Notes under the pieces: generated by a model
Database searches by the model: none
The model's input: the letters and a program-made list of their open reading frames with translations, nothing else
What the model was told of the DNA's origin: nothing
Program-made: the position numbers and the translations under genes
In this document: positions 32,107-41,137 of the stretch, in pieces
Numbering within the stretch: position 1 is the first letter of the stretch
How the letters are laid out: every line of letters begins with the position of its first letter
NCBI RefSeq assembly: GCF_902712855.1
Contig: NZ_LR743507.1
Coordinates: 4,884,001 to 4,948,000, forward strand
Length of the DNA stretch: 64,000 nucleotides
DNA from: Variovorax paradoxus
GTDB lineage: Bacteria; Pseudomonadota; Gammaproteobacteria; Burkholderiales; Burkholderiaceae_C
Reading direction: 5' to 3'

Positions 32107-32153
32107 TCGCGGCTCCTGGTCATGGGGACAGAACTGGAAAAATCTCAATTTTC

Positions 32154-32205
32154 TGGATAATACATCCAACACTGGAATTTTTGTATATCCTGGATTCTTC
32201 GTCCA
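32154..32205. promoter_or_regulatory. Two TGGA-N7-TCCA operator-like sites in the divergent PLP-enzyme/regulator gap
   Basis: TGGATAATACATCCA at 32154-32168 and TGGATTCTTCGTCCA at 32191-32205 share the pattern TGGA-N7-TCCA with the site at 29949-29963 before the cyclodeaminase-like gene; the first shares TGGATAATA exactly. Their centres are 37 bases apart, between the threonine-synthase-like gene (minus) and the regulator (plus). The gap is AT-rich against its surroundings. They are likely binding sites for the DauR-like regulator. Confidence 0.6.
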
Positions 32206-32226
32206 GGGCTGGAATACATTGCCGCC

Positions 32227-32853
32227 ATGAAGAAGAAGTCGAACAAGCAGGTCCTGGAGATGCTGCGCAACATGGCCGAGGGGCTCGGCCAGACCTTTGC
32301 GCCGTTCTGCGAAGTGGTGGTGCACGACCTGAGCAATCCGAAAAACGCGATCTACTCGATCGAGAACGGCCTGAGCGGCCGCGAAGTCGGCCAGTCGGTC
32401 ACCGAGCTGGGCCTGGCGCGCATCCGCGACCCCGAATTCCCTGCGGTGATCGCCAACTACGCCAACACCTTCCCCGACGGGCGAAAGGTCAAGAGCACGT
32501 CGATCGGCATCAAGGACGACAGCGGCGAGTACGTGGCCGCGCTGTGCCTGAACGTCGACCTCACCCTGTTCCAGAGCTTCCAGGGCGCAATCTCGCAGTT
32601 CACGCGCATCGACGACAAGGAGGTGCACGAGCGGCTGGAAACGGGCGGCGCGCACTCGGACCGCATCCACGCGCGCATCGACGACTTCGCGGCCGCGCGC
32701 GCCACGACCTCGCGCTCGCTGAAGCCGGCGGACCGCCGCCAGCTGGTGCAGGAACTGAAGAAGGCCGGTCTGCTCGAGGTGCGCCGCGGCGCGGAGATTG
32801 CAGCGGCGCACATGGGCGTGTCGCGCGCCACGGTCTACAGTGACTCGAAATAA
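32227..32853 (+). CDS. YheO/DauR-family transcriptional regulator
   Basis: A 208-residue regulator with an N-terminal PAS_6/YheO-like sensor (HDLSNPKNAIYSIENGLSGR; SIGIKDDSGEYVAALCLNVD) and a C-terminal HTH_22 motif (LEVRRGAEIAAAHMGVSRATVY). DauR of Pseudomonas, of the same architecture, controls D-arginine catabolism with the cyclodeaminase-family DauB. The arrangement here is similar but includes a threonine-synthase-like gene instead of a D-arginine dehydrogenase. It is divergent from that gene and shares with it two palindromic sites, so it probably controls itself and both enzymes. Confidence 0.85.
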   Translation: MKKKSNKQVLEMLRNMAEGLGQTFAPFCEVVVHDLSNPKNAIYSIENGLSGREVGQSVTELGLARIRDPEFPAVIANYANTFPDGRKVKSTSIGIKDDSGEYVAALCLNVDLTLFQSFQGAISQFTRIDDKEVHERLETGGAHSDRIHARIDDFAAARATTSRSLKPADRRQLVQELKKAGLLEVRRGAEIAAAHMGVSRATVYSDSK

Positions 32854-32909
32854 GCCGGCGATGCATCGCCGGCCTGACGGATTGCCTTGATCCGGGGTGT
32901 CAGGCCGGC
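32854..32909. terminator. Palindromic bidirectional terminator-like region
   Basis: GCCGGCGATGCATCGCCGGC at 32854-32873 is a perfect 20-base palindrome directly after the regulator stop. Overlapping it, GCCGGCCTGAC (32868-32878) pairs with GTCAGGCCGGC (32899-32909), which covers the stop of the convergent PLP-enzyme gene. There is no T-run, so termination by hairpin alone is uncertain. The string GCCGGCCTGACGG also occurs at about 19937, between yacG and the acyltransferase gene. Confidence 0.5.
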
Positions 32910-34126
32910 CTGTCGGGCCAGCTCGGATCGCTCGACGCGTTGGCGGTCAGCATCAGCACCACGTGCGCATCGGGCGCCACGGCACGGCTGTCGCGCAACT
33001 GCCGCAGCGCGGCCAAGCCGGCGGCGGCGCAGAGTTCGGCACTCACGCCGGCCGCGGTGAGCAGCCGACGCGCCGCGCGGGCTTCCTCGTCGTCGACCAC
33101 CACCGCGCCGCCGCCGGAGGCCGTGGCCGCCTGCCACTGCAGGTAGGTGACGGTGGCGCCCGCGGTGGAGAGCTGCGCAGTGTGGCCAGGGTAGCTTCCG
33201 TTCATCGCACCGCCCGCGAGCACGCGCGACAGCCGGGGAAACGGCTCGACCAGCCACAGCCTGGGAATGCGCGCGATGCGCCCTGCGGCCAGCAGGTCGC
33301 GAAAGCCCGCGTAGATCCCCCAGGCAAGATCGCCGCGCGCAGTCGGAATCACCACGTGGTCCGGCAGACCCCCGTCGTTCAGGCATTCGAGCGCGATCGG
33401 CTTGTAGCCCTCGATGGCCAGCGGCGCGCTGCCCAGTGCGGGCAGGTGGTAGTTGGTCAGGGCGAAGTAGCCGGGGTGCTGCGAGCGCTCGCGCACGAAG
33501 GCCCAGCGGCCCGCGTTGTCGGCGAACATGTAGCGCCGCGCGCCCAGCGCATCGAGCTGCCGCGCATAGGTGGCCGGCATGCCCTCGTAGGTCGCCACTT
33601 CGCAGCCGAGGCCGGCAGCCCATGCGTAGTGCGCCGCCGACACCGCCGCGTTGCCCGAAGAGGCCAGCACCAGCGTGTGGGCGTCGACGTCGAGCGCCTG
33701 CGCCACGCCCATGGCGGTCATGCGGTCCTTGTGCGAGCCGGTCGGGTTGCACGACTCGTCCTTGATGTCCAGCCGCGCCACGCCCAGTTGCGCGGCCAGC
33801 TCCGGCATGTCCTGCAGCGGCGTTCGGCCCTCGCCGAGCGTGAAGCCGGGGCCGTAGGGCAGCGGCATGGCCTCGGCGCCGTTCGGCAGGTAGCTCGCGC
33901 GCAACGCCACGTGGAAGCCGGCCTTGCGGCAGGCCGGGCAACCGTCGTGCGTCTGCGTGACCGGATAGAGCGCATCGCAGCGCAGGCACCGCAGCCCGTG
34001 CAGCCGCGTGTTGCGCACGGGTCGGGGCGTGCGGTCGCGCACCATGCCCAGAGGAGTCCCGGAGGGATGGACGGGGGAATCCATGGGCGGAATGGCGAAC
34101 TTGAAGTCCAGGACGGGCGATGTCAT
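32900..34126 (-). CDS. Threonine-synthase-like PLP enzyme 2 with N-terminal zinc ribbon
   Basis: A fold-type II PLP enzyme of 408 residues. A CLRC...CPAC zinc ribbon precedes the catalytic domain, with the PLP Lys in PTGSHKDRM, the phosphate loop SSGNAAVS and a C-terminal MLTANASSDPSWP end. The zinc ribbon is seen in many thrC homologues of Actinobacteria and Archaea. The ATG at 34126 is used; a TTG 10 codons earlier and an ATG 14 codons later are possible. It is divergent from a LysR gene, which probably controls it. The substrate is unknown; 'threonine synthase' is only a family name here. Confidence 0.78.
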   Translation of the reverse strand: MTSPVLDFKFAIPPMDSPVHPSGTPLGMVRDRTPRPVRNTRLHGLRCLRCDALYPVTQTHDGCPACRKAGFHVALRASYLPNGAEAMPLPYGPGFTLGEGRTPLQDMPELAAQLGVARLDIKDESCNPTGSHKDRMTAMGVAQALDVDAHTLVLASSGNAAVSAAHYAWAAGLGCEVATYEGMPATYARQLDALGARRYMFADNAGRWAFVRERSQHPGYFALTNYHLPALGSAPLAIEGYKPIALECLNDGGLPDHVVIPTARGDLAWGIYAGFRDLLAAGRIARIPRLWLVEPFPRLSRVLAGGAMNGSYPGHTAQLSTAGATVTYLQWQAATASGGGAVVVDDEEARAARRLLTAAGVSAELCAAAGLAALRQLRDSRAVAPDAHVVLMLTANASSDPSWPDRPA

Positions 34127-34202
34127 CACGGGGTGGCCGGGGGATGCGATGCCCAAATCTTATGCAAATGGAAATAATATGGCGCAGCCGAACCAACTCA
34201 AC

Positions 34203-34220
34203 CGATAACAAGACTTATCG
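34203..34220 (+). promoter_or_regulatory. LysR-type operator candidate before the LysR gene
   Basis: CGATAA-CAAGAC-TTATCG is a perfect inverted repeat abutting the LysR start codon. A second AT-rich candidate (TTATGCAAATGGAAATAA, with TTAT/ATAA ends) lies about 40 bases upstream towards the divergent PLP-enzyme gene. The pair resembles the recognition and activation sites of LysR promoters. Predicted only. Confidence 0.5.
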
Positions 34221-35141
34221 ATGCGCTTCGCAGAGATCGAAACGTTCCGGGCCCTGATGCGCGGCGGCTCCACCCGCAAGGCGGCGGCCCTGTTGCGGGT
34301 GACACAGCCCGCCATCAGCCAGTCGCTCAAGCGCCTCGAGGTGCAGGCCGGCATGCTGCTGTTCCAGCGCACAGGCGGACGGCTGGTGCCCACGCCCGAG
34401 GCGCATGCGCTGTGGGTGGAGGTGGAACGGGTCTTCATCGGCATGGACGCCATCGAGCACCGCGTGCGCAGCCTGCGCGACTTCGGCGTCAGCCAGCTCG
34501 AGCTCAGCTGCTTCCCGGCCTACGGTCTGGGCTTCATGCCGCGCGCGCTGGCGCGGCTCAAGGCGCACCGCGGCGCGAGCCCCTGGCCGCAGGTGTCGCT
34601 GCAGGTACTGAATTCGACGGACGTGCGCGATCGCGTGGCCCGCGGCGCCTCCGACTTCGGATTGATGGCCGACGAAATCTCGCTCGAAGGCATCGATCAT
34701 TCGACCTTCTCGTGCTTTCCCGGCGTGGTGGTCATGCCGCCGGGCCACGCGCTGGCGCGCTTCAAGACGATCCGGCCCGAGCAATTGGCCGAGGCGCCCT
34801 TCCTGTCGCTCAACCCCGACGATCCCACGCACCAGCGGCTCGAGGCCGCGCTGGCACCGCACGGCGTGGCGCTGCGCGTGCTGGTGCAGACGCCGTATGC
34901 CGCCAGCGTGTGCGAGATGGCCCTGCGCGGCCTGGGCGTCGGGCTGGTCAATCCGGTCACCGCGCTCGACTACGCGGAGCGCGGGCTGGTGGTGCGCAGG
35001 TTCTCGGTCGACGTGTACTTCACCTGCCTGCTGGCGCTGCCCGCGGGCAAGGCGCTGTCGGCCACCGCGCGGGACTTCATCTCGCTCATGCGCCAGCAAC
35101 TGGACGAGGACGAGCAGCGCATCCAGCGCCACCTGTGCTGA
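34221..35141 (+). CDS. LysR-family transcriptional regulator
   Basis: A 306-residue LysR regulator: N-terminal winged HTH (about 1-60, RKAAALLRVTQPAISQSLKRLE) and a periplasmic-binding-protein-like effector domain. It resembles the opine or amino-acid-responsive OccR/NocR branch in general style. It is divergent from the threonine-synthase-like gene 2, the classic layout of a LysR regulator and its target, so the effector is probably the enzyme's substrate or product. Confidence 0.92.
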   Translation: MRFAEIETFRALMRGGSTRKAAALLRVTQPAISQSLKRLEVQAGMLLFQRTGGRLVPTPEAHALWVEVERVFIGMDAIEHRVRSLRDFGVSQLELSCFPAYGLGFMPRALARLKAHRGASPWPQVSLQVLNSTDVRDRVARGASDFGLMADEISLEGIDHSTFSCFPGVVVMPPGHALARFKTIRPEQLAEAPFLSLNPDDPTHQRLEAALAPHGVALRVLVQTPYAASVCEMALRGLGVGLVNPVTALDYAERGLVVRRFSVDVYFTCLLALPAGKALSATARDFISLMRQQLDEDEQRIQRHLC

Positions 35142-35162
35142 CGGCGGCATCCCGGCGGCACC

Positions 35163-35888
35163 CTACTTCCAGGTGAACTCGTGGTTCAGGCCGACCGCGA
35201 CGCCGCGCACATGCCGCGGCCCGGTGCGCGATGCGCTCACGTCCAGGCTGATGAGCGGCGTGAAGCTGAAGCGCCCGCCGATGCGCGAGGTCCACACGGT
35301 CGAGGCGCGGTTGCGCTCGGCGATGAAGGACACGGTGTCGTTCAGCGCCCATTCGGCCGCCGCGCCCACGCGCGAGGTGCGCGCGCCGGTGCCGCTGGCC
35401 CAGTCGGCGCCGAAGTTGGCATGCAGCTGCAGGCTCTCCAGGGGCCGCCAGGTGACCGGCACCACGAACTGCCCGCCGGCGCGGCCGCCGCGCTTCAGGT
35501 CGAACACCGCGCCCATCGACACCGCCGCGCTCAACGGCGCGTCGGCGGCCGGCCCATAGAAGTTCCACTTGAGCTGCGGGCCGCCGGTGACCGCGTGCAC
35601 ACCCGCCACCGAAGTGCGGTCGAGGTTCAGCCCCAGTTCGACCGGGCCGACGCGGCATGCGGGCCCGATGTGAAAGACCGTGGCCGGCTCCACGCCCGAA
35701 CGGCCCCACCAGGTCTCGTACTGGCATTGGCCCGGATCGAGCGTGCCGGCGTCGTCGACGTCGAAATGCCCGGCGGCATGCGCCGCCGGGGCTGCGCACC
35801 AGGCCGCGAACAGCATGGAAGCCGCAAGCACCCGGCCGGCGAGTGGCGGCCGGGCCGGCATTGTTCGTTCGTGGTCTTCGTTCTTCAT
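35163..35888 (-). CDS. Exported protein of unknown function, likely outer-membrane beta-barrel
   Basis: A 241-residue protein with a signal peptide (hydrophobic LAASMLFAAWCAAPAAHAAG). The mature part alternates polar and apolar residues in strand-like blocks (LQLHANFGADWAS, RIGGRFSFTPLISLDVSA) and ends HEFTWK, consistent with an outer-membrane barrel of eight to ten strands. I do not recognise the family. A GGAG ribosome-binding site lies nine bases before the ATG at 35888, which is why that start is chosen over 35897. It is convergent with the LysR gene. Confidence 0.65.
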   Translation of the reverse strand: MKNEDHERTMPARPPLAGRVLAASMLFAAWCAAPAAHAAGHFDVDDAGTLDPGQCQYETWWGRSGVEPATVFHIGPACRVGPVELGLNLDRTSVAGVHAVTGGPQLKWNFYGPAADAPLSAAVSMGAVFDLKRGGRAGGQFVVPVTWRPLESLQLHANFGADWASGTGARTSRVGAAAEWALNDTVSFIAERNRASTVWTSRIGGRFSFTPLISLDVSASRTGPRHVRGVAVGLNHEFTWK

Positions 35889-35983
35889 CGCGCACATCTC
35901 CGCAGCCCGCGGCGCATTCTAGGGACGCGGAAAGTCGGCGCCATGACGCGAGGCCTGCGCCTGTGTCTGCGCGTGCGCCTGCG

Positions 35984-36994
35984 TCAGATCTCGAACTGCG
36001 GCTGCAATTCGCGGATGCGCTTGATGGCCACGCCGGCCGCAGCGGTGCGCGTCTCCACGCCGAGCTTCACGTACACCCGCTCCAGGTGCTTCTTGGCCGT
36101 GGCCGGACTGCTGCCCAGGATCTCGCCGATGTCCTTGTTGGTCTTGCCCTTGACCACCCAATACAGGACCTCGGCCTCGCGCGCCGTGAGCTTCAGGCTC
36201 AGGCTCATGGCCTCGATCACCGCGGTGCCGGACACCTCGCGCATGATGATCATCCACTCGTCGCCGTCGTCGTCGCTGCTGGTCTGCTGGTGCAGCCGCA
36301 AGGTGAGACTGCTGGCACCCAGCGCGATCGACAGCGCCGGCGGCTCGATGCCGCGCTGCCGCGCGTCCGGCGTATGGCTGCGCAGCCATTCGAGCACCGC
36401 CGGTGGCGTCTCGGGCGCGCGGGTGTCGCAGTAGCGTTGCAGCAGGTCGCGCGCGAGCGCCGTCTGCCAGATCAGCCGGCCTTCGGGCAGCCGCACCGTG
36501 ATGCTCGCGTAGCCGAAGGCATCGAGCGCGTTGCGCGCCTGACCGGCCTGGCGCGCGTCCTGCCGTGCGCGGCGCGCGCCCTGCAGGTGCACGTTCATGC
36601 GCGCCAGCACTTCCTTGGGCTTGATGGGCTTGGTGACGTAATCGACCCCGCCGGCCTCCAGCGCAGCCACCAGATGTTCGGTCTCGGTGAGCCCGGTCAT
36701 GAAGACGATCGGGATGTGCGCCGTGGCCGCGTCGGCCTTGAGACGGCGCGCCACCTCGAAGCCATCGATGCCCGGCATCATCGCGTCGAGCAGCACGATG
36801 TCGGGCCGCGCCTGCGCGGCACGCTGCAGCGCCTGCTCGCCGCTGGTGGCGATGAGCACGGTGTAGCCCGATTCGTCGAGCGCGTCGTGCAGCACCGCAA
36901 GGTTGTCGGGCACGTCGTCGACGATCAGCACGAGGTCGCTGTTGGCGCCGTTCCCGCGCAGGGTGCGTGCCAGGGGGGCCGGGGTGTTGCTCAT
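35984..36994 (-). CDS. Response regulator with LuxR-type DNA-binding domain
   Basis: A 336-residue response regulator. Receiver residues include the acidic pair in LIVDD, the phospho-acceptor D70 in IVLLDAMMPG and Lys in YVTKPIK. After a linker of about 110 residues that may sense or dimerise, a LuxR helix-turn-helix occupies about residues 268-328 (LTAREAEVLYWVVKGKTNKDIGEIL). Its ATG overlaps the stop of the permease-kinase gene by four bases, so it is almost certainly the output partner of that kinase. Targets are unknown; the urease genes across the divergent gap are the first to test. Confidence 0.92.
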   Translation of the reverse strand: MSNTPAPLARTLRGNGANSDLVLIVDDVPDNLAVLHDALDESGYTVLIATSGEQALQRAAQARPDIVLLDAMMPGIDGFEVARRLKADAATAHIPIVFMTGLTETEHLVAALEAGGVDYVTKPIKPKEVLARMNVHLQGARRARQDARQAGQARNALDAFGYASITVRLPEGRLIWQTALARDLLQRYCDTRAPETPPAVLEWLRSHTPDARQRGIEPPALSIALGASSLTLRLHQQTSSDDDGDEWMIIMREVSGTAVIEAMSLSLKLTAREAEVLYWVVKGKTNKDIGEILGSSPATAKKHLERVYVKLGVETRTAAAGVAIKRIRELQPQFEI

Positions 36995-39900
36995 CGGGTC
37001 ACCTCCGCCAACGCCCGCGCCATCGCCTCGAACTGGAACCGGCGCGCCAGCGCGCGCTGCGCCTCGGTCCATGCCATGCACTCCGGTTGTTCGGTGTCGA
37101 TGTCGTCGAGCTGGTTCATGATGCCGCGGAAGTAGCCCAGGCTCACCGCTTCGTCGAGTGCGCAGAGGCGCTCGCGGGAAGGCGCCTTCATCGTCTTCGG
37201 CGCGGCGGGCGGGGGTGCTGCGGCGGCGGTGTCGGTCCACCTGAGGCCGAGCCGCCGCTCGAGCCAGTCGAGCAACTCGCTGTGGCGCACCGGCTTGACG
37301 AAGAAGTCCTCGGGCGCAATGCCCACGTCGTTGTCCAGCCCCTTGTCGAAGGCGTTGGCCGAAACGATCGCCACCGCCGCTTCGGTCAACCCCAACTTGC
37401 GCGCGCGGCGGATGGTCTCCCAGCCATCGATGCCCGGCATGGCCAGGTCGACGAACATCGCGTCGGGCCGGTAGCCGGCGGCGATCAGGTCCAGCGCGTC
37501 GTGCCCGCTGGCCGCGCTGCGCAGCTCGAAGCCCAGCGGCGCGAGCACGTGGCCGAGCAGGTCGCGGTCGGCCTCCTCGTTGTCGACCACCAGCAACCTG
37601 CGGCGCTCGCCCTCGTAGCCGCGCCGTGCGCGCTGCACCGGCGCCGGCCGGCTCGCGCCGCCCGCCGCCTCGTGCACGCGCGGCAGGAACAGCCGCACGC
37701 AGAACAGCGAGCCCACGCCCGGCGTGCTGCTCACCTTCATCTCGCCGCCCATCAGGTCGGTCAGCATCTTGGCGATGGTCAACCCGAGACCGGCGCCGGG
37801 CGCCGCCGACGCACCGGCCGTGTTGCCGCGCGCGAACGGTTCGAAGATCCGCTCGATCTCGCTGGCCGGCATGCCGGGGCCGGTGTCCTCGATCTCCACG
37901 GAGGCGAACTCGCGCGCATAGGCCAGCCGCAGCGTGACCTGCCCCGCCGCGGTGAACTTGATGGCGTTGCCCAGCAGGTTGATGAGGATCTGCAGCACGC
38001 GCTTCTCGTCCGCGCGCACCACCTCGGGCAAGACGCCGGCAGCCTCGAAGCGGAACTGCAGGCCTTTCTCGGCCGCCTGCAGCTCGAACATGTCGGCCAG
38101 CTCGCGCAGCGTGTCGGCAAAGCGCATCGGTTGCGCATGCAGCGTGAGCTTGCCGGCCTCGATGTGCGCGATGGCCAGCGTGCCCTCGATGAGCGACAGC
38201 AGGTGCTCGCCGCCGCGCTTGATGACCGCCACCGCCTGCTGGCGGTGTGGCGGCACCGAGTGGTCTTCGCCCATCAGCTGCGCATACCCCAGGATGCTGT
38301 TGAGCGGCGTGCGCAGCTCGTGGCTGATGGCGCTGATGTAGCGGCTCTTGGCCTGGTTGGCCTGGTCGGCCGCCTGCCTGGCGTGCTCGGCAGCGAGCTT
38401 GGCCTGTTCCGCGGTTTCGCGCGCCTCGTCGGCGGCCTGCTTGGCGGCCTGCAGCGCACGGTCGGTCTCGCGGTGCAGTTCGATCTCGCGCACCAGCAGA
38501 TGGGTCTGGCGGTTCGATTCCTCCTGCGCCACCTTGCGGCTCTGGTGCGCCAGCACCAGCCACCACGCGACGATGCCCGCGATGACCAGCAGCGCCATGT
38601 AGGCCTTGAGAAAGCCCGAGCGCAGCGACAGCTTCTGCACGCCCGCCAGCGCCGCGGCCACGTCGGTCTCCGACGCCAGCTCGAGCGCGCCTTCGCCGAA
38701 GGCACGCAGCTCCTGCTGGTACAGCACGCCGAACACCACGGCCAGCAGCGGCACGATCACCAGCATCAGCAGCAGGAAGTGACCCAGGCCGGTGTCGAGG
38801 TAGCGCCAGCTGCGCCGCGGCAGCAGCCAGCGCAGCACGGCCGACCATTGCGCGGACAGGCTCGCATGCGGCTTGCACAGGTCGCCGCAACGCGCGTCGA
38901 GCGTGCAGCACAGCGAGCAGATCGCGCCCTGGTAGGCCGGGCAATGCGCCATGTCCGGCCCTTCGTACTCGCGCTCGCAGATCACGCAGTGCTGCGCCTT
39001 CAGGCGCTGGTAGCTGCCGCTTTCCTCATGCGGCTCCACGCGCGCCCAGCGCACTGCGCGAGGCCCTTCGGCGGGTGCGAAGGCCAACGCGCCACGGGCC
39101 TCGTCGGAGCCGCGCGCCAGGTAGTACTTGCCGCCGGTGGCCCAGGCCAGCAGCGGCGAGGCCACGAGCGCAGTACCGAGCGCGATGAGTGCCGAGAACG
39201 CCTGCGCCAGCGGCCCGAACACACCCAGGTGCGCAGTGATCGACAGGACCGAGGCCAGCGCCATCGCGCCCACGCCCACCGGGTTGATGTCCCACAGGTG
39301 CGCGCGCTTGAACTCGATGCCCGGCGGCGAGAGCCCCAGCGGCTTGTTGATGACGAGGTCGGCCACCACTGCCATCATCCAGGCGATGGCGATGTTGGCG
39401 AACAGGCCGAGTACGTCGCCCAGCGCCTCGAACACGTTCATCTCCATCAGCATGAAGGCGATGAGCGCGTTGAACACCACCCACACCACGCGCCCCGGGT
39501 GGCTGTGCGCCACGCGCGAGAAGAAGTTGCTCCAGGCCAGCGAGCCGGCATAGGCGTTGGTCACGTTGATCTTGAGCTGCGAGATCACCACGAACAGCGC
39601 CGTGGCGGCCACCGCCCAGCCGTAGTTCGGAAACACGTATTCGTAGGCCGCCAGGTACATCTGGTTGGGGTCGACCGCGCGGTCGGCCGGCACCATGTGC
39701 GTGAGCGCGAGGTAGGCCAGCAGCGCGCCGCCGAGCATCTTGCACACGCCCAGCACCACCCAGCCCGGCCCGCCCGCCAGCACCCCGGCCCACCAGCGGC
39801 GTGCCGTGCCGGCGGTGCGCGCGGGCATGAAGCGCAGGTAGTCGGCCTGCTCGCCCATCTGCGTGATCAGCGCGATGCCGACCGTGAGCGCCGCGCCAAA

Positions 39901-40608
39901 CAGGTGCAGATTGAAGCCTTGCGTGCCGGGACGCACACCGTTGTAGTGCACGATGCCTGCGAACGCACCAGGATCGCGCACCAGCACGTAGCCGAAAGGC
40001 ACCACCAGCATCAGCAGCCACAGCGGCTGCGTCCACAGCTGCAACCGGCTGATGGCCGACACCCCGTGCGTGACCAGCGGAATCACCACCAGCGCGCACA
40101 CCAGGTAGCCCCAGACCGGCGGAATGCCCAGCGCGAGCTCGAGCGCGTAGGCCATCACCGCCGCCTCGAGCGCGAAGAAGATGAAGGTGAAACTCGCGTA
40201 GATCAGCGAGGTGAGCGTGGAGCCGATGTAGCCGAAGCCCGCGCCGCGCGTGAGCAGGTCCATGTCGACGCCGTAGCGCGCGGCGTACACGCTGATCGGC
40301 AGGCCCGCCAGGAAGATGATGAGCCCGGTCGCCAGGATCGCCCAGAAGGCGTTGGCAAAGCCGTACTGCACCAGCAGCGTGGCGCCGACCGCCTCCAGGA
40401 TCAGGAACGAAGCCGCACCGAACGCGGTGTTGGCCACCCGCCATTCGGACCACTTGCGAAAGCGCTGCGGCGTGTAGCGCAGCGCATAGTCTTCGAGCGT
40501 TTCGCTCGCGACCCAGCTGTTGTAGTCGCGCCGGACCTTGACGATGCGCTGGGGGGCGTCGTCGGGAGGCAGGGGCGGGGCGTCGGGATTCACACCGAAA
40601 AGGTGCAT
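36991..40608 (-). CDS. NCS1 permease fused to a hybrid histidine kinase
   Basis: A 1205-residue protein. Residues about 25-470 form an NCS1-type (cytosine/uracil/allantoin/hydantoin) permease with some twelve membrane helices. Eight Cys follow at 541, 544, 556, 564, 567, 568, 574 and 578, a likely metal-binding module. Two further helices (about 605-630 and 668-690) and a heptad-like Ala/Glu/Gln linker lead to HisKA with SHELRTP (H763), the HATPase domain (NLLGNAIKF near 872; [10 protein letters not shown]) and a receiver with D1054. The transporter half may act as the sensor, as the SSS transporter in CbrA does. It overlaps its response regulator by four bases and is divergent from ureA. The ligand is unknown; a purine, pyrimidine or urea-related nitrogen compound is inferred from family and context. 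Confidence 0.88.
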   Translation of the reverse strand: MHLFGVNPDAPPLPPDDAPQRIVKVRRDYNSWVASETLEDYALRYTPQRFRKWSEWRVANTAFGAASFLILEAVGATLLVQYGFANAFWAILATGLIIFLAGLPISVYAARYGVDMDLLTRGAGFGYIGSTLTSLIYASFTFIFFALEAAVMAYALELALGIPPVWGYLVCALVVIPLVTHGVSAISRLQLWTQPLWLLMLVVPFGYVLVRDPGAFAGIVHYNGVRPGTQGFNLHLFGAALTVGIALITQMGEQADYLRFMPARTAGTARRWWAGVLAGGPGWVVLGVCKMLGGALLAYLALTHMVPADRAVDPNQMYLAAYEYVFPNYGWAVAATALFVVISQLKINVTNAYAGSLAWSNFFSRVAHSHPGRVVWVVFNALIAFMLMEMNVFEALGDVLGLFANIAIAWMMAVVADLVINKPLGLSPPGIEFKRAHLWDINPVGVGAMALASVLSITAHLGVFGPLAQAFSALIALGTALVASPLLAWATGGKYYLARGSDEARGALAFAPAEGPRAVRWARVEPHEESGSYQRLKAQHCVICEREYEGPDMAHCPAYQGAICSLCCTLDARCGDLCKPHASLSAQWSAVLRWLLPRRSWRYLDTGLGHFLLLMLVIVPLLAVVFGVLYQQELRAFGEGALELASETDVAAALAGVQKLSLRSGFLKAYMALLVIAGIVAWWLVLAHQSRKVAQEESNRQTHLLVREIELHRETDRALQAAKQAADEARETAEQAKLAAEHARQAADQANQAKSRYISAISHELRTPLNSILGYAQLMGEDHSVPPHRQQAVAVIKRGGEHLLSLIEGTLAIAHIEAGKLTLHAQPMRFADTLRELADMFELQAAEKGLQFRFEAAGVLPEVVRADEKRVLQILINLLGNAIKFTAAGQVTLRLAYAREFASVEIEDTGPGMPASEIERIFEPFARGNTAGASAAPGAGLGLTIAKMLTDLMGGEMKVSSTPGVGSLFCVRLFLPRVHEAAGGASRPAPVQRARRGYEGERRRLLVVDNEEADRDLLGHVLAPLGFELRSAASGHDALDLIAAGYRPDAMFVDLAMPGIDGWETIRRARKLGLTEAAVAIVSANAFDKGLDNDVGIAPEDFFVKPVRHSELLDWLERRLGLRWTDTAAAAPPPAAPKTMKAPSRERLCALDEAVSLGYFRGIMNQLDDIDTEQPECMAWTEAQRALARRFQFEAMARALAEVTR

Positions 40609-40629
40609 CTTTCATGCCTGGTCTCTGGC

Positions 40630-40725
40630 TCGCCCCCAGGCTGCGTGCACTTCGTGCCGCTTCTCCTTCCCCCGACCGGGGCGGGCCGGCCGCTTCGGGC
40701 GGCCGTGCGCGGCAGGCCCCTTGAA
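40630..40725 (+). repeat. Dispersed intergenic repeat, copy D (divergent)
   Basis: CCCCCAGGCTGCGTGCACTTCGTGCCGCTTCTCC matches the first half of copies A and B closely in blocks, but the second half (GGCCGGCCGCTTCGGGCGGCC) differs. It lies between the permease-kinase gene and ureA, in the regulatory gap of two divergent operons. Partial match, so the right end is approximate. Confidence 0.65.
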
Positions 40726-40741
40726 CAGAACGGCACGACTG

Positions 40742-40768
40742 TTGCAAAGAAGCCAGCCTGCCCATAAT
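40742..40768 (+). promoter_or_regulatory. Candidate promoter of the urease operon
   Basis: TTGCAA at 40742-40747 and CATAAT at 40763-40768, 15 bases apart, lie 33 bases before the ureA ATG. The spacing is short for sigma-70 but the -10 box is the best in the gap. No clear sigma-54 (GG-N10-GC) element was recognised. Confidence 0.38.
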
Positions 40769-40801
40769 GGCCGACTCCTCCCGCCACCCGATGCCGCTCC
40801 C

Positions 40802-41104
40802 ATGGAACTGACCCCGCGCGAAAAAGACAAGCTGCTGATCTTCACCGCGGCGCTGCTGGCCGAACGCCGCAAGGTGCGCGGGCTGAAGCTCAACTACCCC
40901 GAGGCCGTCGCGCTGATTTCCGCCGCCGTGATGGAAGGCGCACGCGACGGCAGGAGCGTGGCCGAGCTCATGAGCGACGGCCGTGCCGTGCTCACCCGCG
41001 CCGACGTGATGGACGGCATCGCCGAGATGATCCCGGACATCCAGGTCGAGGCTACCTTCCCCGACGGCACGAAGCTCGTGACCGTGCACCAGCCCATCGT
41101 CTGA
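40802..41104 (+). CDS. ureA: Urease subunit gamma
   Basis: The 100-residue gamma subunit of urease, which hydrolyses urea to ammonia and carbamate. It begins [23 protein letters not shown], a diagnostic start, and ends VTVHQPI. The ATG at 40802 gives the normal length; longer in-frame openings run back into the repeat. It is the first gene of the urease cluster. No ureD precedes it; the permease-kinase is upstream and divergent. Confidence 0.97.
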   Translation: MELTPREKDKLLIFTAALLAERRKVRGLKLNYPEAVALISAAVMEGARDGRSVAELMSDGRAVLTRADVMDGIAEMIPDIQVEATFPDGTKLVTVHQPIV

Positions 41105-41137
41105 ACCCGATTCCAGAACAAGAAAGAAAGAACTTTC

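Noticed and set aside
36967..40767. A 1266-codon plus-strand open frame opposite the permease-kinase gene
   Set aside because: The minus-strand protein has complete permease, HisKA, HATPase and receiver motifs; the plus-strand frame has none.
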